Shown one piece after another: positions 6,409-14,969 of a DNA stretch of 28,574 nt. Source of the DNA: CAZJQT01 sp964604415 (GTDB lineage: Bacteria; Patescibacteriota; Saccharimonadia; Saccharimonadales; CAZJQT01); the NCBI GenBank assembly GCA_964604415.1, contig CAZRYT010000006.1, forward strand, positions 1-28,574, written 5' to 3'. The notes under the pieces were generated by a model that worked only from the letters and a program-made list of their open reading frames with translations, was not told where the DNA came from and did not search any database. The first letter of the stretch is position 1; each line of letters opens with the position of its first letter. A program made the position numbers and the translations under genes.

Positions 6409-7348
6409 AACCAAAAGCAAAAAACCGCTCAATACAAAAAGGCGTCTAACCCTTCCGAAATATCAGACTTTGCGCATGAGCAAGTCAATCAGGCAGCCCA
6501 AGCCCAAACTTTCCAAAGCCCCAAGATTATTCAAACGCAGCCTACAATTAATTTGGGAAAACAAGCGCCTGTTTGGAGCCATTACCTTAATCTACATAGT
6601 CCTTAGCCTAATTTTGGTAAAAGGCTTTGCTAGTACAAATAATTTGGCAGAGCTCAAGAATTCATTGCTGAGCCTCTACCAGGGTTCTAATGCCCAGATA
6701 AGCTCTAGTTTTGCTGTCTTTAGCGTGCTGCTCGGCAGCGGCAACACTGCACCGTCGGCCGTAGCCAGCACCTATCAATCAGTACTTTTGGTTATTTTTA
6801 GCCTAGCTATCATTTGGTCACTTAGACAATCATTGGCGCTAAAAAAGGGTCAAAAAATCCGCATCCGCGACAGTTTTTACAAAAGTCTTGGTCAGTTGGT
6901 GCCGTTTTTGTTAGTGTTGATCGTAATTGGCCTAGAGTTGTTACCGCTGATGTTAGCTAATTTTCTTTATGGCACAATATTTGGCGGTGGTTTAGCGGTA
7001 ACACCTATCGAAAAAGGTCTATGGCTAATATTTTTTGCACTACTCGTAGTTTTATCAATCTACATGGTGGCATCGTCCATCATTGCTCTATATATCGTAA
7101 CTTTGCCCGACACAACACCTATGCAAGCCTTGCGTTCGGCACGCGAGCTGGTTAGGTTCAGGCGCTGGATGATCATCCGCAAACTGCTGTTCTTGCCATT
7201 CATACTTATAGTCTTGGCCGGTGTAATTATTTTGCCAGTTATTATCGTGGCGCCTGTTTTAGCCGAGTGGTTGTTCTTTGGTTTAAGTTTGTTTGGCCTG
7301 GTTGTGGTTCATAGCTACATTTATCATCTATATAGGGAGCTGCTGTGA
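6401..7348 (+). CDS. polytopic membrane protein, unknown function
   Basis: A 315-residue protein with a very basic cytoplasmic N-terminus (about 45 residues rich in Lys, Arg and Pro) and about six membrane segments (near 55-75, 120-138, 160-187, 205-232, 262-285 and 290-308). The general plan resembles membrane domains of the glycerophosphodiesterase/DUF975 type, but I see no diagnostic motif. It starts inside the htpX stop and ends with GTGA shared with ligA, so it is fixed in the lemA-htpX-ligA operon. A role in membrane maintenance or as an HtpX/LemA partner is possible by position only. Confidence 0.75.
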   Translation: MPKTKSKKPLNTKRRLTLPKYQTLRMSKSIRQPKPKLSKAPRLFKRSLQLIWENKRLFGAITLIYIVLSLILVKGFASTNNLAELKNSLLSLYQGSNAQISSSFAVFSVLLGSGNTAPSAVASTYQSVLLVIFSLAIIWSLRQSLALKKGQKIRIRDSFYKSLGQLVPFLLVLIVIGLELLPLMLANFLYGTIFGGGLAVTPIEKGLWLIFFALLVVLSIYMVASSIIALYIVTLPDTTPMQALRSARELVRFRRWMIIRKLLFLPFILIVLAGVIILPVIIVAPVLAEWLFFGLSLFGLVVVHSYIYHLYRELL

Positions 7349-9360
7349 ATAATGCAGAAGCACAAAAAAGGCTCACGGAATTAAAAAAAACTCTGAGTGA
7401 CTACGCCCATGAGTACTATGTTTTAGATCAGCCAAGTGTCACCGACGCTATTTATGACGGCTTGATGGTTGAACTCAAAACGCTAGAAGAGGGGTTCCCA
7501 GAACTTGTTTCACCGGATAGTCCGAGCCAGCGCATCGGCGGTCAGGCGCTAAGCGGTTTTGAGAAATACACCCATACTCAGCGCATGATGAGTTTGCTAG
7601 ACAGTTTTAGTGACGAAGAAACTACGAGTTGGTTTGAGCGCATTAGCAAGCTGGATCCAGCAGTTAAGAACGTCAGCTTTTGGGTGGATTCCAAAAAGGA
7701 CGGCTTGGCTTGTTCGCTCCATTATGAAGATGGACATTTGGTCAGAGCGGTAACACGTGGTGACGGTTTGGTCGGAGAGGTAGTCACTAACAATGTGCGC
7801 ACCATGCCCAGTGTGCCGCTCAAACTAAGAGGTGACGGTCCATTTACCAAGGGTTTTACCGAAATTAGGGGTGAAATCATTATGCTCAAGAAAGATTTTG
7901 AGGCCTTGAACGTCAAAAGGCAAAAAGACAATCTGCCGGTCTTTGCTAACCCACGTAATTTAGCTGCCGGTACCATCCGCCAGCTAGATCCTAAGCTGGT
8001 GGCGGCCAGACCGCTCCAATTCCGCGGTTATGACTTGCTGCGCCAAGATTCCAGCGAAGTGCCAATGAACAGTTTCGCTTACAAAACCATGAGTGACCTA
8101 GGCATAATCACCGACAAACTGGCTCATACAGAGAGCTCATTAAAAAGCGTCTTAGAATATGCTCATAAATTTGCCGAATTACGCCATGATCTGCCATACA
8201 ACACCGATGGCCTAGTGGTTAAGATTGATGACCGTCGGCTGCAGACTCGTCTCGGTGCCGTTGGCAAGAATCCTCGTGGCGCTATCGCCTACAAATACCC
8301 GGCCGAACAAGCCACGACGGTCGTCAAAGACATTATTTTAAGCATTGGCCGCACCGGCGCGGCCACGCCAATTGCCGTATTTGACCCGGTAGTTGTAGCC
8401 GGTACTACCGTTCAACACGCTAGCCTGCACAATGCTGACGAGATTGCCCGCAAGGACATTAGGGTCGGGGACACAGTGGTTATCTACAAAGCCGGCGACA
8501 TTATCCCGCAGGTGGAAGAAGTCATCTTGAAACTTCGACCCAAAACAGCCTACAAATTTGATATGGAAGCAGAGCTTAAACGCCAATTCCCGGAGTTTGA
8601 GTTTATCCGACCAGCTGGCGAAGCGATTTATAGGATGAAAAATTCTAGCGGTCCATTACTACTCATGCGCTCTCTTGAGCATTTTGCTAGCAAATCAGCT
8701 CTTGATATCGAATGGCTGGGGGAGAAAAACGTCGCGGCACTAGTAGATAGCGGCCTGATCAAAGACATCGCCGATATTTACACACTTGGTAAGTCACAAA
8801 TTTTAGCTCTGGATAGATTTGCTGATTTATCAGCCCAGAATCTGATAGATGCCATCGCCGCTTCCAAAAATCCAAGTTTACCTAGGTTTATTTACGGTCT
8901 AGGTATTAGACACGTCGGTGCTCAAACTGCCATAGACCTAGCCAACAAGTTCAAACGCTTGGACAATTTAGGTAGTGCAACTTTGGACAATCTGCGCGGC
9001 GTAGAAGGCGTTGGTGAAATTGTAGCCGAATCAATCATGTTGTGGTTTGATGATCCAGACAACCAACGCTTGCTGGCCAAGTTTAGAAAACTCGGCGTTT
9101 GGCCAGGTGAGGTCAAAGCAACCAGTGGCAAGTTAAGCGGCAAAAAATTTGTGATAACCGGCACGTTGAATGAATTGGGTCGTGATGAAGCCGCCGACAA
9201 GATTCGCTCGCTTGGCGGTACTTTCCAAACCAGCATTGCCAAAGATACCGATTACTTGGTAGTTGGCAGCGAACCAGGCGCATCTAAGATAGCCAAAGCT
9301 AGCAAGCTCGGCACTAAACAAATCGACGAACCACAGCTTCTAGAGTTGTTGAAAGCGTAG
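7345..9360 (+). CDS. ligA: NAD-dependent DNA ligase LigA lacking the zinc finger
   Basis: A 671-residue ligase that seals nicks in replication and repair using NAD+. The N-terminal Ia domain has HEYYVLDQPSVTDAIYD; the adenylation motif KKDG puts the catalytic lysine at K117 (E. coli K115). The OB fold includes GAIAYKYPAEQA and GRTGAATPIAVFDPV. Helix-hairpin-helix repeats (GIRHVGAQTA, GVEGVGEIVAESI) follow, then a BRCT domain from about 592 with KKFVITGTL. The usual Cys4 zinc finger between the OB fold and HhH (about 396-445 here) contains no cysteine; the only one I find in the protein is C123. Surrounding sequence (LEHFASKSALDIEWLGEKN) aligns well, so this is replacement of the finger, not a gap. 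GTG start overlaps the previous stop by 4 bases. Confidence 0.97.
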   Translation: MNNAEAQKRLTELKKTLSDYAHEYYVLDQPSVTDAIYDGLMVELKTLEEGFPELVSPDSPSQRIGGQALSGFEKYTHTQRMMSLLDSFSDEETTSWFERISKLDPAVKNVSFWVDSKKDGLACSLHYEDGHLVRAVTRGDGLVGEVVTNNVRTMPSVPLKLRGDGPFTKGFTEIRGEIIMLKKDFEALNVKRQKDNLPVFANPRNLAAGTIRQLDPKLVAARPLQFRGYDLLRQDSSEVPMNSFAYKTMSDLGIITDKLAHTESSLKSVLEYAHKFAELRHDLPYNTDGLVVKIDDRRLQTRLGAVGKNPRGAIAYKYPAEQATTVVKDIILSIGRTGAATPIAVFDPVVVAGTTVQHASLHNADEIARKDIRVGDTVVIYKAGDIIPQVEEVILKLRPKTAYKFDMEAELKRQFPEFEFIRPAGEAIYRMKNSSGPLLLMRSLEHFASKSALDIEWLGEKNVAALVDSGLIKDIADIYTLGKSQILALDRFADLSAQNLIDAIAASKNPSLPRFIYGLGIRHVGAQTAIDLANKFKRLDNLGSATLDNLRGVEGVGEIVAESIMLWFDDPDNQRLLAKFRKLGVWPGEVKATSGKLSGKKFVITGTLNELGRDEAADKIRSLGGTFQTSIAKDTDYLVVGSEPGASKIAKASKLGTKQIDEPQLLELLKA

Positions 9361-9387
9361 AGTATACTAAATTCAACTGGAGGTACT

Positions 9388-10560
9388 ATGAGAGAACAAA
9401 TCCAGGGTGGTGAAAAACAGGCAGATCCAATTGTAGAATATCTGGAAAGAGTTGGTTGTCCTATCGAAGCTATGGCGGACAAGCTCTTACCAAACGAAGC
9501 CGAAGCGGCTTTCTTGAGTGATTATTTAACACTACGTAGTAAATGGCGCAATGACTGTGTGGTTGCCGCAGGTGCTGAACACCAGTTTGTTAATCTCATG
9601 GGCGAACATTCTTATCAATTTGTGCCAAAAGACCATTCGATTTTTGGGGATAGGGAGAAGCTTGCAAAACGTTATGGCGCTACGCTAGCGGGCAGACAAG
9701 CCCTAGATGGCTTCCAGGCTATGCAATCAGCTGGACACGAACTAGCTAAAGACGTCATAGGGAAGAGGCCCAAAGAACTTACGTCACTACAGCAATATGT
9801 CTGGCATTCAGTATTGGCCGACGACTATCCAATGAATAATGCCAACCTAGATCCTGTGGAGTTTGCTTATGATGCCTTCGAAATGCTAGAAGAAGCAGTT
9901 AGGCATATGGATGAACCACTTCTGGTCGTTAGAACCCGTAAAAATCAGACATCTGATATTATTTTGGCCACTCATTCACGTCTTAATTATGGTGAGAAAT
10001 CAATTGATCTTGTTGCTGGCAATGGTATTCGCATAGTTTTTGAGAAAGAAGAGCATGAACATTTTGGTGGCCATTCGGGGCTTATTGGCGGCGGTCACTG
10101 GGAAGATGTTTGGAGAGTCATAAACAAAGATAACTTAAAAGACCGTATAGAAAAATTTGATAATTTGGCGGTCTGTGAAGTAGTTTCGCCAAAGGTTAAT
10201 GGCGCCCAGGCTAAAACACGCTTCGCTGCTCTTTCGCAATTGGCTAACAGCGATGAACAAAGCTTTGAAGATCATCTAACGTATCGTCCAAAAACCTCTT
10301 TTAGCCTGAGTTATACTGAACCAGATCCACCAACATTAGCTATTTTGACCGGCGAACACATAAGTGGTGTTCTTTCAGCCATTCATGGACAGGAAGCGCC
10401 AAACAATTTAAGATTCCGTGAATTTTACGGAGCTCTAAAAGCGGGTATTGGCTTCTTGTTTGAACAACAGAAAGAAGATGAACACGCAGCCCTTATGGAA
10501 AAAGTTGGTGAGCTAGCCGTTGATCCTTCTGAGTTCTATAACTTACATCAAAACAGTTGA
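9388..10560 (+). CDS. large hypothetical protein
   Basis: I do not recognise this 390-residue protein. It is soluble and acidic, with no signal peptide or membrane segment. The first half looks helical (KWRNDCVVAAGAEHQF; ELTSLQQYVWHSVLADDYP). The second half holds strands and a His/Gly-rich stretch EHEHFGGHSGLIGGGHW (about 224-240) that could bind a metal or be a loop; no catalytic pattern is convincing. It has its own TATACT box (9363-9368) and a good GGAGG ribosome site 5 bases before ATG 9388, so it is well expressed rather than spurious. It is probably lineage-specific. A bidirectional terminator follows at 10666. Confidence 0.7.
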   Translation: MREQIQGGEKQADPIVEYLERVGCPIEAMADKLLPNEAEAAFLSDYLTLRSKWRNDCVVAAGAEHQFVNLMGEHSYQFVPKDHSIFGDREKLAKRYGATLAGRQALDGFQAMQSAGHELAKDVIGKRPKELTSLQQYVWHSVLADDYPMNNANLDPVEFAYDAFEMLEEAVRHMDEPLLVVRTRKNQTSDIILATHSRLNYGEKSIDLVAGNGIRIVFEKEEHEHFGGHSGLIGGGHWEDVWRVINKDNLKDRIEKFDNLAVCEVVSPKVNGAQAKTRFAALSQLANSDEQSFEDHLTYRPKTSFSLSYTEPDPPTLAILTGEHISGVLSAIHGQEAPNNLRFREFYGALKAGIGFLFEQQKEDEHAALMEKVGELAVDPSEFYNLHQNS

Positions 10561-10665
10561 CTCTATTTTACAAACAGTTATGCTAAAACTAATCGTGCGT
10601 ATGCGGCGCATGAAACAAAAAACAAAATAAAAGTGGGCATCGCCGCTTCGGTGGGCGTGCACGAA

Positions 10666-10695
10666 AAAAAGACTCGAATTTCTTCGAGTCTTTTT
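10666..10695. terminator. bidirectional Rho-independent terminator
   Basis: AAAAAGACTCGAA (10666-10678) pairs perfectly with TTCGAGTCTTTTT (10683-10695) across a 4-base loop, giving an A-tract on one side and a T-tract on the other. It can end the gene at 9388 on the plus strand and the tRNA-Ala transcript on the minus strand. The stretch 10561-10885 otherwise holds only tRNA-Ala, its tRNA-like trailer and promoters. Confidence 0.9.
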
Positions 10696-10754
10696 GGTGG
10701 AGAAGACTGAACAAAGCTCGAACCAAAAGGTCAGGGGTTCGAACTTCAAACTTC
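10696..10754 (-). other. tRNA-like trailer or tRNA remnant after tRNA-Ala
   Basis: Downstream of tRNA-Ala on the minus strand, a 59-base stretch contains a CGAACC...GGTTCG hairpin and a T-loop-like GTTCGAA. It ends in TCTCCACCA directly ahead of the terminator, echoing the CTCCACCA end of tRNA-Ala. No complete cloverleaf forms. It may be the remains of a duplicated tRNA end. Confidence 0.3.
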
Positions 10755-10831
10755 TGGTGGAGCATATCGGATTCGAACCGATGACCTCTTCCATGCCATG
10801 GAAGCGCGCTAGCCAACTGCGCCAATGCCCC
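10755..10831 (-). tRNA. tRNA-Ala (GGC)
   Basis: Read on the minus strand: acceptor GGGGCAT/ATGCTCC containing the G3-U70 pair that identifies alanine tRNAs, D loop with the normal GG, anticodon stem CTTCC/GGAAG with loop ATGGCAT (anticodon GGC), T loop TTCGAAT, discriminator A and encoded CCA. Elbow bases are canonical. Confidence 0.96.
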
Positions 10832-10879
10832 AATAACGAACGTTATTATATCTTAATCAAGTCGTGTACCTGATACAAT
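10832..10879. promoter_or_regulatory. divergent promoter region with an inverted repeat
   Basis: The tRNA-Ala -10 box TATAAT lies on the minus strand (complement of 10845-10850). The inverted repeat AATAACG-AA-CGTTATT (10832-10847) overlaps it and the first transcribed bases and could be an operator. On the plus strand the extended -10 TGATACAAT (10871-10879) puts the start of transcription at about 10886, the ATG of the next gene. The same nine bases occur ahead of lemA. Confidence 0.55.
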
Positions 10880-10885
10880 ACAAGA

Positions 10886-11785
10886 ATGTCAAAAATATCT
10901 CAGTACTTTTCTGGTTCAAGATTGGCATTTCTAAGTGGGCTCGTACTACTGTTTTTAGCCAGTTGGACGATGTGGCATTTTGTCTACAGTAGCCCAGCCA
11001 GGACATTCCAAAGAATGCTAAATACCAACCTTTCGACCAGTTCAGTTACAAAACATACCGTCCAAACAAGCTCTGGCCAAAATATTAACCAGACATCTCA
11101 AGTACTGACTGCTCCTTATCACAGTGTCCAATCCCGCAACATCGTCCAGCAAACCCTAGGCTCAGCCACGACCGTGGTGACTGAAAATATTAGTACACCA
11201 AAAGCCGAGTCTGTTCGCTATGATTCAATCACGACCAGCCAGAAATCTGCCAGCGGCCAAGACTTTGATTTTAGTAAAGTTTTGGGTGTTTGGGGTAAGA
11301 CTAACTTTAACAGCCAAAATCCATACAACGCTTCATCAACCTATAGCCAAAACGTTTTCGGAGTAGTACCTGTAGCCAATTTGCCTTTGCAACAGCGACA
11401 AATATTGCTAAACCAGATCAACGGCGACAAAGTGTATACGGTAGATTTCTCAAAAACCACCAGCCAAAATATCAACGGTCATCCGGTATATAACTACAGT
11501 GTTTCTCTCAACCCAGTAGCCTACATCAAAATGCTTAAAACTTTGGCGACTGACCTGGGCTTACAGCAACTAAACCAGCTAGACCCGGCTCGTTATGCTA
11601 GTGCTCAGCCTGTCGAGTTAACTTTTCAGGTTGACGTCTGGTCTGGCCAACTACTGGCAGTTAAATATCAAGGTAATGGGCGGACTGAGAGCTATAAGTC
11701 ATATGGTCAGAACGTTAAACTGAGTGATCCGTCACCGACTATTCCTCTATCCGATTTACAGAACCGTCTACAGCAAATCCAGTAA
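10886..11785 (+). CDS. membrane-anchored extracytoplasmic protein, unknown
   Basis: A 299-residue protein with one N-terminal membrane segment (about 14-34, LAFLSGLVLLFLASWTMWHFV) and no lipobox, so it is probably anchored with its body outside. The body is rich in Ser, Thr, Gln and Asn and contains no cysteine that I can see. Alternating strands such as VYTVDFSKTT, HPVYNYSVSLNP and VELTFQVDVWSGQLLAVKY suggest a beta-rich fold of the LolA/LppX type; this is impression only. It is predicted to be leaderless, starting at the position given by TGATACAAT. It precedes the envelope operon and may be a surface protein of that system. Confidence 0.65.
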   Translation: MSKISQYFSGSRLAFLSGLVLLFLASWTMWHFVYSSPARTFQRMLNTNLSTSSVTKHTVQTSSGQNINQTSQVLTAPYHSVQSRNIVQQTLGSATTVVTENISTPKAESVRYDSITTSQKSASGQDFDFSKVLGVWGKTNFNSQNPYNASSTYSQNVFGVVPVANLPLQQRQILLNQINGDKVYTVDFSKTTSQNINGHPVYNYSVSLNPVAYIKMLKTLATDLGLQQLNQLDPARYASAQPVELTFQVDVWSGQLLAVKYQGNGRTESYKSYGQNVKLSDPSPTIPLSDLQNRLQQIQ

Positions 11786-11832
11786 GCCTGGCAGGTTCTT
11801 TATCTCGCTTAAGGTGTTAAAATACTAACAAG

Positions 11833-13113
11833 ATGTTTGCAAGCTTAAAAAGGCGTTTATATTTTGTAGCCGCTAGTTATTTTGCTTTCTGGGCTCGTCT
11901 AGTGCTTAGGCGTTGGCGACCAAAAGTAGTTGTAGTAACTGGCTCTTCCGGTAAAACCACCCTCTTGCATTTAATTGAAGCCCAGCTGGGCGACAAAGCT
12001 AAATACAGTCACCATGCCAACAGTTCTTTTGGCTTACCGTTTGACATACTTGGTCTGCCACAGGTTAACGGCTCGCGTTCACAGTGGCTCAAATTGTTTT
12101 TATTGGCGCCATTCAAAACTTTTCGCCGGCTGCCAGTGACTAAACTGTATATCGCTGAAGCTGACTGTGACCGACCGCACGAGGGAAAATTTTTGGCCAA
12201 GCTGCTCAAGCCGTCCATTACACTTTGGGTAAGTGTTTTCCGTACTCACAGCATGAACTTTGATAAGCTAGTCAAAAATGGCCAATTTGATAGCCATGAG
12301 GCTGCCATCGCTTACGAGTTTGGTTATTTTGCTGAGGCGGCTAGTGAACTGGTTGGTCTTAATGGCGATAACTTATTTATGACTGATCAGTTAGACAGAG
12401 TCGGTGCTCAGACCAAAGTCTTCACAGCTAGCCAGAAAGATTTAAAAAAACACAGCTTTGAGAATGGTCATACCGTTTTCCAGTTTGCCGATCAAACCAT
12501 CAGACTGGCGGGATTGCACCCTAAAGAGCTAGCCATTAACCTCGAGCTGGCCAACAAGCTCCTAGAGACGCTAGGCTTGTCACTTGATACTGACTACCAA
12601 AACTTTGAAGCGCCACCCGGGCGCAGCAGTGTCTTTAAGGGGATAAAAAGCACCACGATTATTGACAGTACATACAATACTGGCCTGGGGGCTATGAAGG
12701 CCATCATTGAACTATTTGCTGACTACCCGGCTAAACAAAAGTGGTTAGTTTTGGGTGACATCCTAGAACAAGGCAACGTTGAGGCTGAGGAACACGTCAA
12801 ACTCGCAGAAGTTATCAGTGCTCAAAATGTAAACCGTATCATCTTGCTTGGACCAAGAGTCAAGCAATACAGTTTTGCTAAGGTTAAGCAAGCTCATCTG
12901 GGCATACCAGTTGATGTTTTTGAAGGCCCAAAAGAAGTTTTGGATTTTATACTGTCCCATTTGAGGGGCGGAGAAACTATCTTATTTAAAGGCGCCAGAG
13001 GTTTAGAAGGGGTCATCGAGCAATTACTAGCTAACCCAGCCGACGCCAAGAAACTAGTCCGGCGTGAGAAATCGTGGGTGAAAATAAGGCAGAAATGGGG
13101 GCTGCCCTCATGA
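11833..13113 (+). CDS. Mur ligase family protein (MurF-like)
   Basis: A 426-residue ATP-dependent amide ligase of the Mur family. It has a short hydrophobic N-terminus (about 9-25) that may hold it at the membrane. The ATP-binding P-loop TGSSGKTT is at 36-43; the ATPase domain continues to about 255. The C-terminal domain starts near APPGRSSVFKGIKSTTIIDSTYNTG, the MurF-like hinge region, and ends with LVLGDILEQG and ILFKGARGLEGVIEQLL. The canonical MurF joins D-Ala-D-Ala to UDP-MurNAc-tripeptide; with the divergent N-terminal domain I call it MurF-like and leave the substrate open. A TGTTAAAAT box (11815-11823) lies just ahead. It overlaps the hydrolase gene by 4 bases and heads the operon to FemAB. 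Confidence 0.85.
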   Translation: MFASLKRRLYFVAASYFAFWARLVLRRWRPKVVVVTGSSGKTTLLHLIEAQLGDKAKYSHHANSSFGLPFDILGLPQVNGSRSQWLKLFLLAPFKTFRRLPVTKLYIAEADCDRPHEGKFLAKLLKPSITLWVSVFRTHSMNFDKLVKNGQFDSHEAAIAYEFGYFAEAASELVGLNGDNLFMTDQLDRVGAQTKVFTASQKDLKKHSFENGHTVFQFADQTIRLAGLHPKELAINLELANKLLETLGLSLDTDYQNFEAPPGRSSVFKGIKSTTIIDSTYNTGLGAMKAIIELFADYPAKQKWLVLGDILEQGNVEAEEHVKLAEVISAQNVNRIILLGPRVKQYSFAKVKQAHLGIPVDVFEGPKEVLDFILSHLRGGETILFKGARGLEGVIEQLLANPADAKKLVRREKSWVKIRQKWGLPS

Positions 13114-13796
13114 AGCTTTTTATACTACATGGTTGGACCTATAACTTAGACACTTGGTCGGAGATAAGTAAGGAACTAAAGCAACTAGGATATGAGCCGA
13201 TACTTCTGAATGTGCCTGGCCTGACGACAGCTAGTAACAAAGCCTGGACAATCAATGATTACATAGACTGGCTAGACGGTGAACTGAAAGACCAAGACAA
13301 ACCAATAGTTATTGGCCATTCCAACGGCGGCCGTATAGCTCTAGCTTACGCTCAAAAATACCCAAACAAATTTAAGCAATTGATATTGATTGATTCTGCT
13401 GGGCTAGCCCACGAGACATTGCTGCGCAAAACCAAACTAGGGATTCTCTATGTTCTGTCGAAGTTGGCTAAGCCGGTTTCGGGCATTAAGTCATTTAGGC
13501 GAGCCTTTTATAAGGTTATTGGTGCGCGTGATTACTACGAAGCCTCACCAAACATGCGCCAAACCATGCGCTATATGTTGTCGGCTGACAAAACCTTGGA
13601 CTTTAGCAAAATCACTGTACCAACTACAGTTATTTGGGGCCAAAACGACCGCATAACACCTCTCAAAGATGGCCAGCAGATCGCTAAATTACTACCGAAT
13701 GCCAAGCTTCGTATAATAAACGATGCCCGTCACGCACCACATGCTACTAATGCATCTCAAGTAGCCAATATTATTAACCAAGCAATCAAGGTTTAG
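13110..13796 (+). CDS. alpha/beta hydrolase
   Basis: A 228-residue alpha/beta hydrolase. LHGWTYN near the N-terminus forms the oxyanion region, GHSNGG carries the nucleophile S71, GQNDRITPL gives the acid D180, and DARHAPH gives H208; the triad is complete. The length is small and no signal peptide is seen, so it acts in the cytoplasm. ATG 13110 overlaps the Mur ligase stop (ATGA) and is preferred to an in-frame start at 13074 inside that gene. Position between a Mur ligase and an aminotransferase suggests an ester or thioester step in an envelope precursor; the substrate cannot be read from sequence. Confidence 0.85.
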   Translation: MKLFILHGWTYNLDTWSEISKELKQLGYEPILLNVPGLTTASNKAWTINDYIDWLDGELKDQDKPIVIGHSNGGRIALAYAQKYPNKFKQLILIDSAGLAHETLLRKTKLGILYVLSKLAKPVSGIKSFRRAFYKVIGARDYYEASPNMRQTMRYMLSADKTLDFSKITVPTTVIWGQNDRITPLKDGQQIAKLLPNAKLRIINDARHAPHATNASQVANIINQAIKV

Positions 13797-13799
13797 CCA

Positions 13800-14969
13800 A
13801 TGGCGGTCTTTAACTCGCTAGGATCCAACTTTAACTGGCGTGATAGCTGGCAATTTTTGTGGAAGTCTGGCAATAAAAAATCTCGAGCTGTACTGCTAGA
13901 AGAACTGCAAAACCAGTTTCATGGTCAAGTTACTTTGACCTACAAAGGACGGCAAGCCTTAAGGCTAGCTCTGGAGCGCTCCGGCTTAGCCAAAGGTGCC
14001 AGGGTTGGCATCAACGGCTTCACTTGCTACGTTGTTTACCAAGCAGTTGAACAAGCTGGTTATCATCCCGTCTTAATTGATGTCGCAAAAGATAGTCTGC
14101 ATTTTGAAGTGGCGGGCTTAGCCAGTGCTAATCAGCGGGATCGACTTTCGGCCGTAATTGTTCAGAACACGCTTGGCATTCCTTGCGATATTGAGGCAAT
14201 TGAAAGCTTTAGCAACAACGAGAACATACTGCTAATTGAGGATTTAGCCCATAGTTTGGGAAGTGTATATAGCGATGGAAGGCAGGTCGGTAAAGTTGGT
14301 AGTTTGGTGATGTTTTCTTTCAGCCAGGATAAGACTTTGGACGTGGTAGCTGGTGGCGCTTTAGTCGACAGGCTGAACTCAGCGGCTGAATCACGCGATT
14401 TTGCCTCCACACCAGCCATGGCCAAACTGAAACTAAAGTTATATCCTTTGCTGACACATACTATCCGTTCTAGCTATGGCCTTGGTATTGGCCGTCTCGG
14501 CCATAAGATTCTTAAAACTTTGGGTGCGCTATCATCGCCAATGGAAGACATAAAACATTTTCCTCAGTCAATGGCTACGACTTCAATGCTAATCAAACGT
14601 TGGCAAAACTTGAACCATGAGCTGGCTCATCGGCGCCAGATAGCTAGTATTTACGAGCAAAATTTATCAGATGTTATTAAATTCAAGTCAATTGGCCAAC
14701 CCATTTATGTTCGTTATCCAATTAAAGTAGAAAAAGCCGCTGAGCTAAAAAAACACCTGAAAAGTCATGGATTTTACCTGGCGGACACTTGGTACGATGC
14801 GCCCATAGCTCCAGCTAAATATCTAGCCCAGACAGACTACAAGGCCGGACAATGTCCTAATGCCGAGACAGCTATACGAATGATTGTTAATCTGCCAACC
14901 CATCAAGAAATTAATCAAAAACAAGCCATAAAATTATGCCGGGAGATAAACGCATGGCAGAAATCCTGA
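13800..14969 (+). CDS. DegT/DnrJ/EryC1-type PLP-dependent aminotransferase
   Basis: A 389-residue fold-type I PLP enzyme. TYKGRQALRLAL (about 47-58) is the cofactor phosphate region, IEDLAHSLGS (about 143-152) carries the aspartate that contacts the pyridine, and SFSQDKTLDVVAGG puts the Schiff-base lysine at K178. The family usually transfers an amino group to a 3- or 4-keto nucleotide sugar. The C-terminal half is divergent, so activity on another envelope substrate is possible. It lies 3 bases after the hydrolase gene and overlaps femAB by 16 bases, which ties it to envelope synthesis. Confidence 0.8.
   Translation: MAVFNSLGSNFNWRDSWQFLWKSGNKKSRAVLLEELQNQFHGQVTLTYKGRQALRLALERSGLAKGARVGINGFTCYVVYQAVEQAGYHPVLIDVAKDSLHFEVAGLASANQRDRLSAVIVQNTLGIPCDIEAIESFSNNENILLIEDLAHSLGSVYSDGRQVGKVGSLVMFSFSQDKTLDVVAGGALVDRLNSAAESRDFASTPAMAKLKLKLYPLLTHTIRSSYGLGIGRLGHKILKTLGALSSPMEDIKHFPQSMATTSMLIKRWQNLNHELAHRRQIASIYEQNLSDVIKFKSIGQPIYVRYPIKVEKAAELKKHLKSHGFYLADTWYDAPIAPAKYLAQTDYKAGQCPNAETAIRMIVNLPTHQEINQKQAIKLCREINAWQKS

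Noticed and set aside
10543..10833. Minus-strand open frames of 96 and 78 codons over tRNA-Ala
   Set aside because: They cover the tRNA, the terminator and the end of the preceding gene; no start signal and no protein-like composition.
13074..13109. Earlier start for the alpha/beta hydrolase
   Set aside because: It would overlap the Mur ligase by 40 bases; ATG 13110 gives the usual ATGA overlap and starts directly before the first strand.
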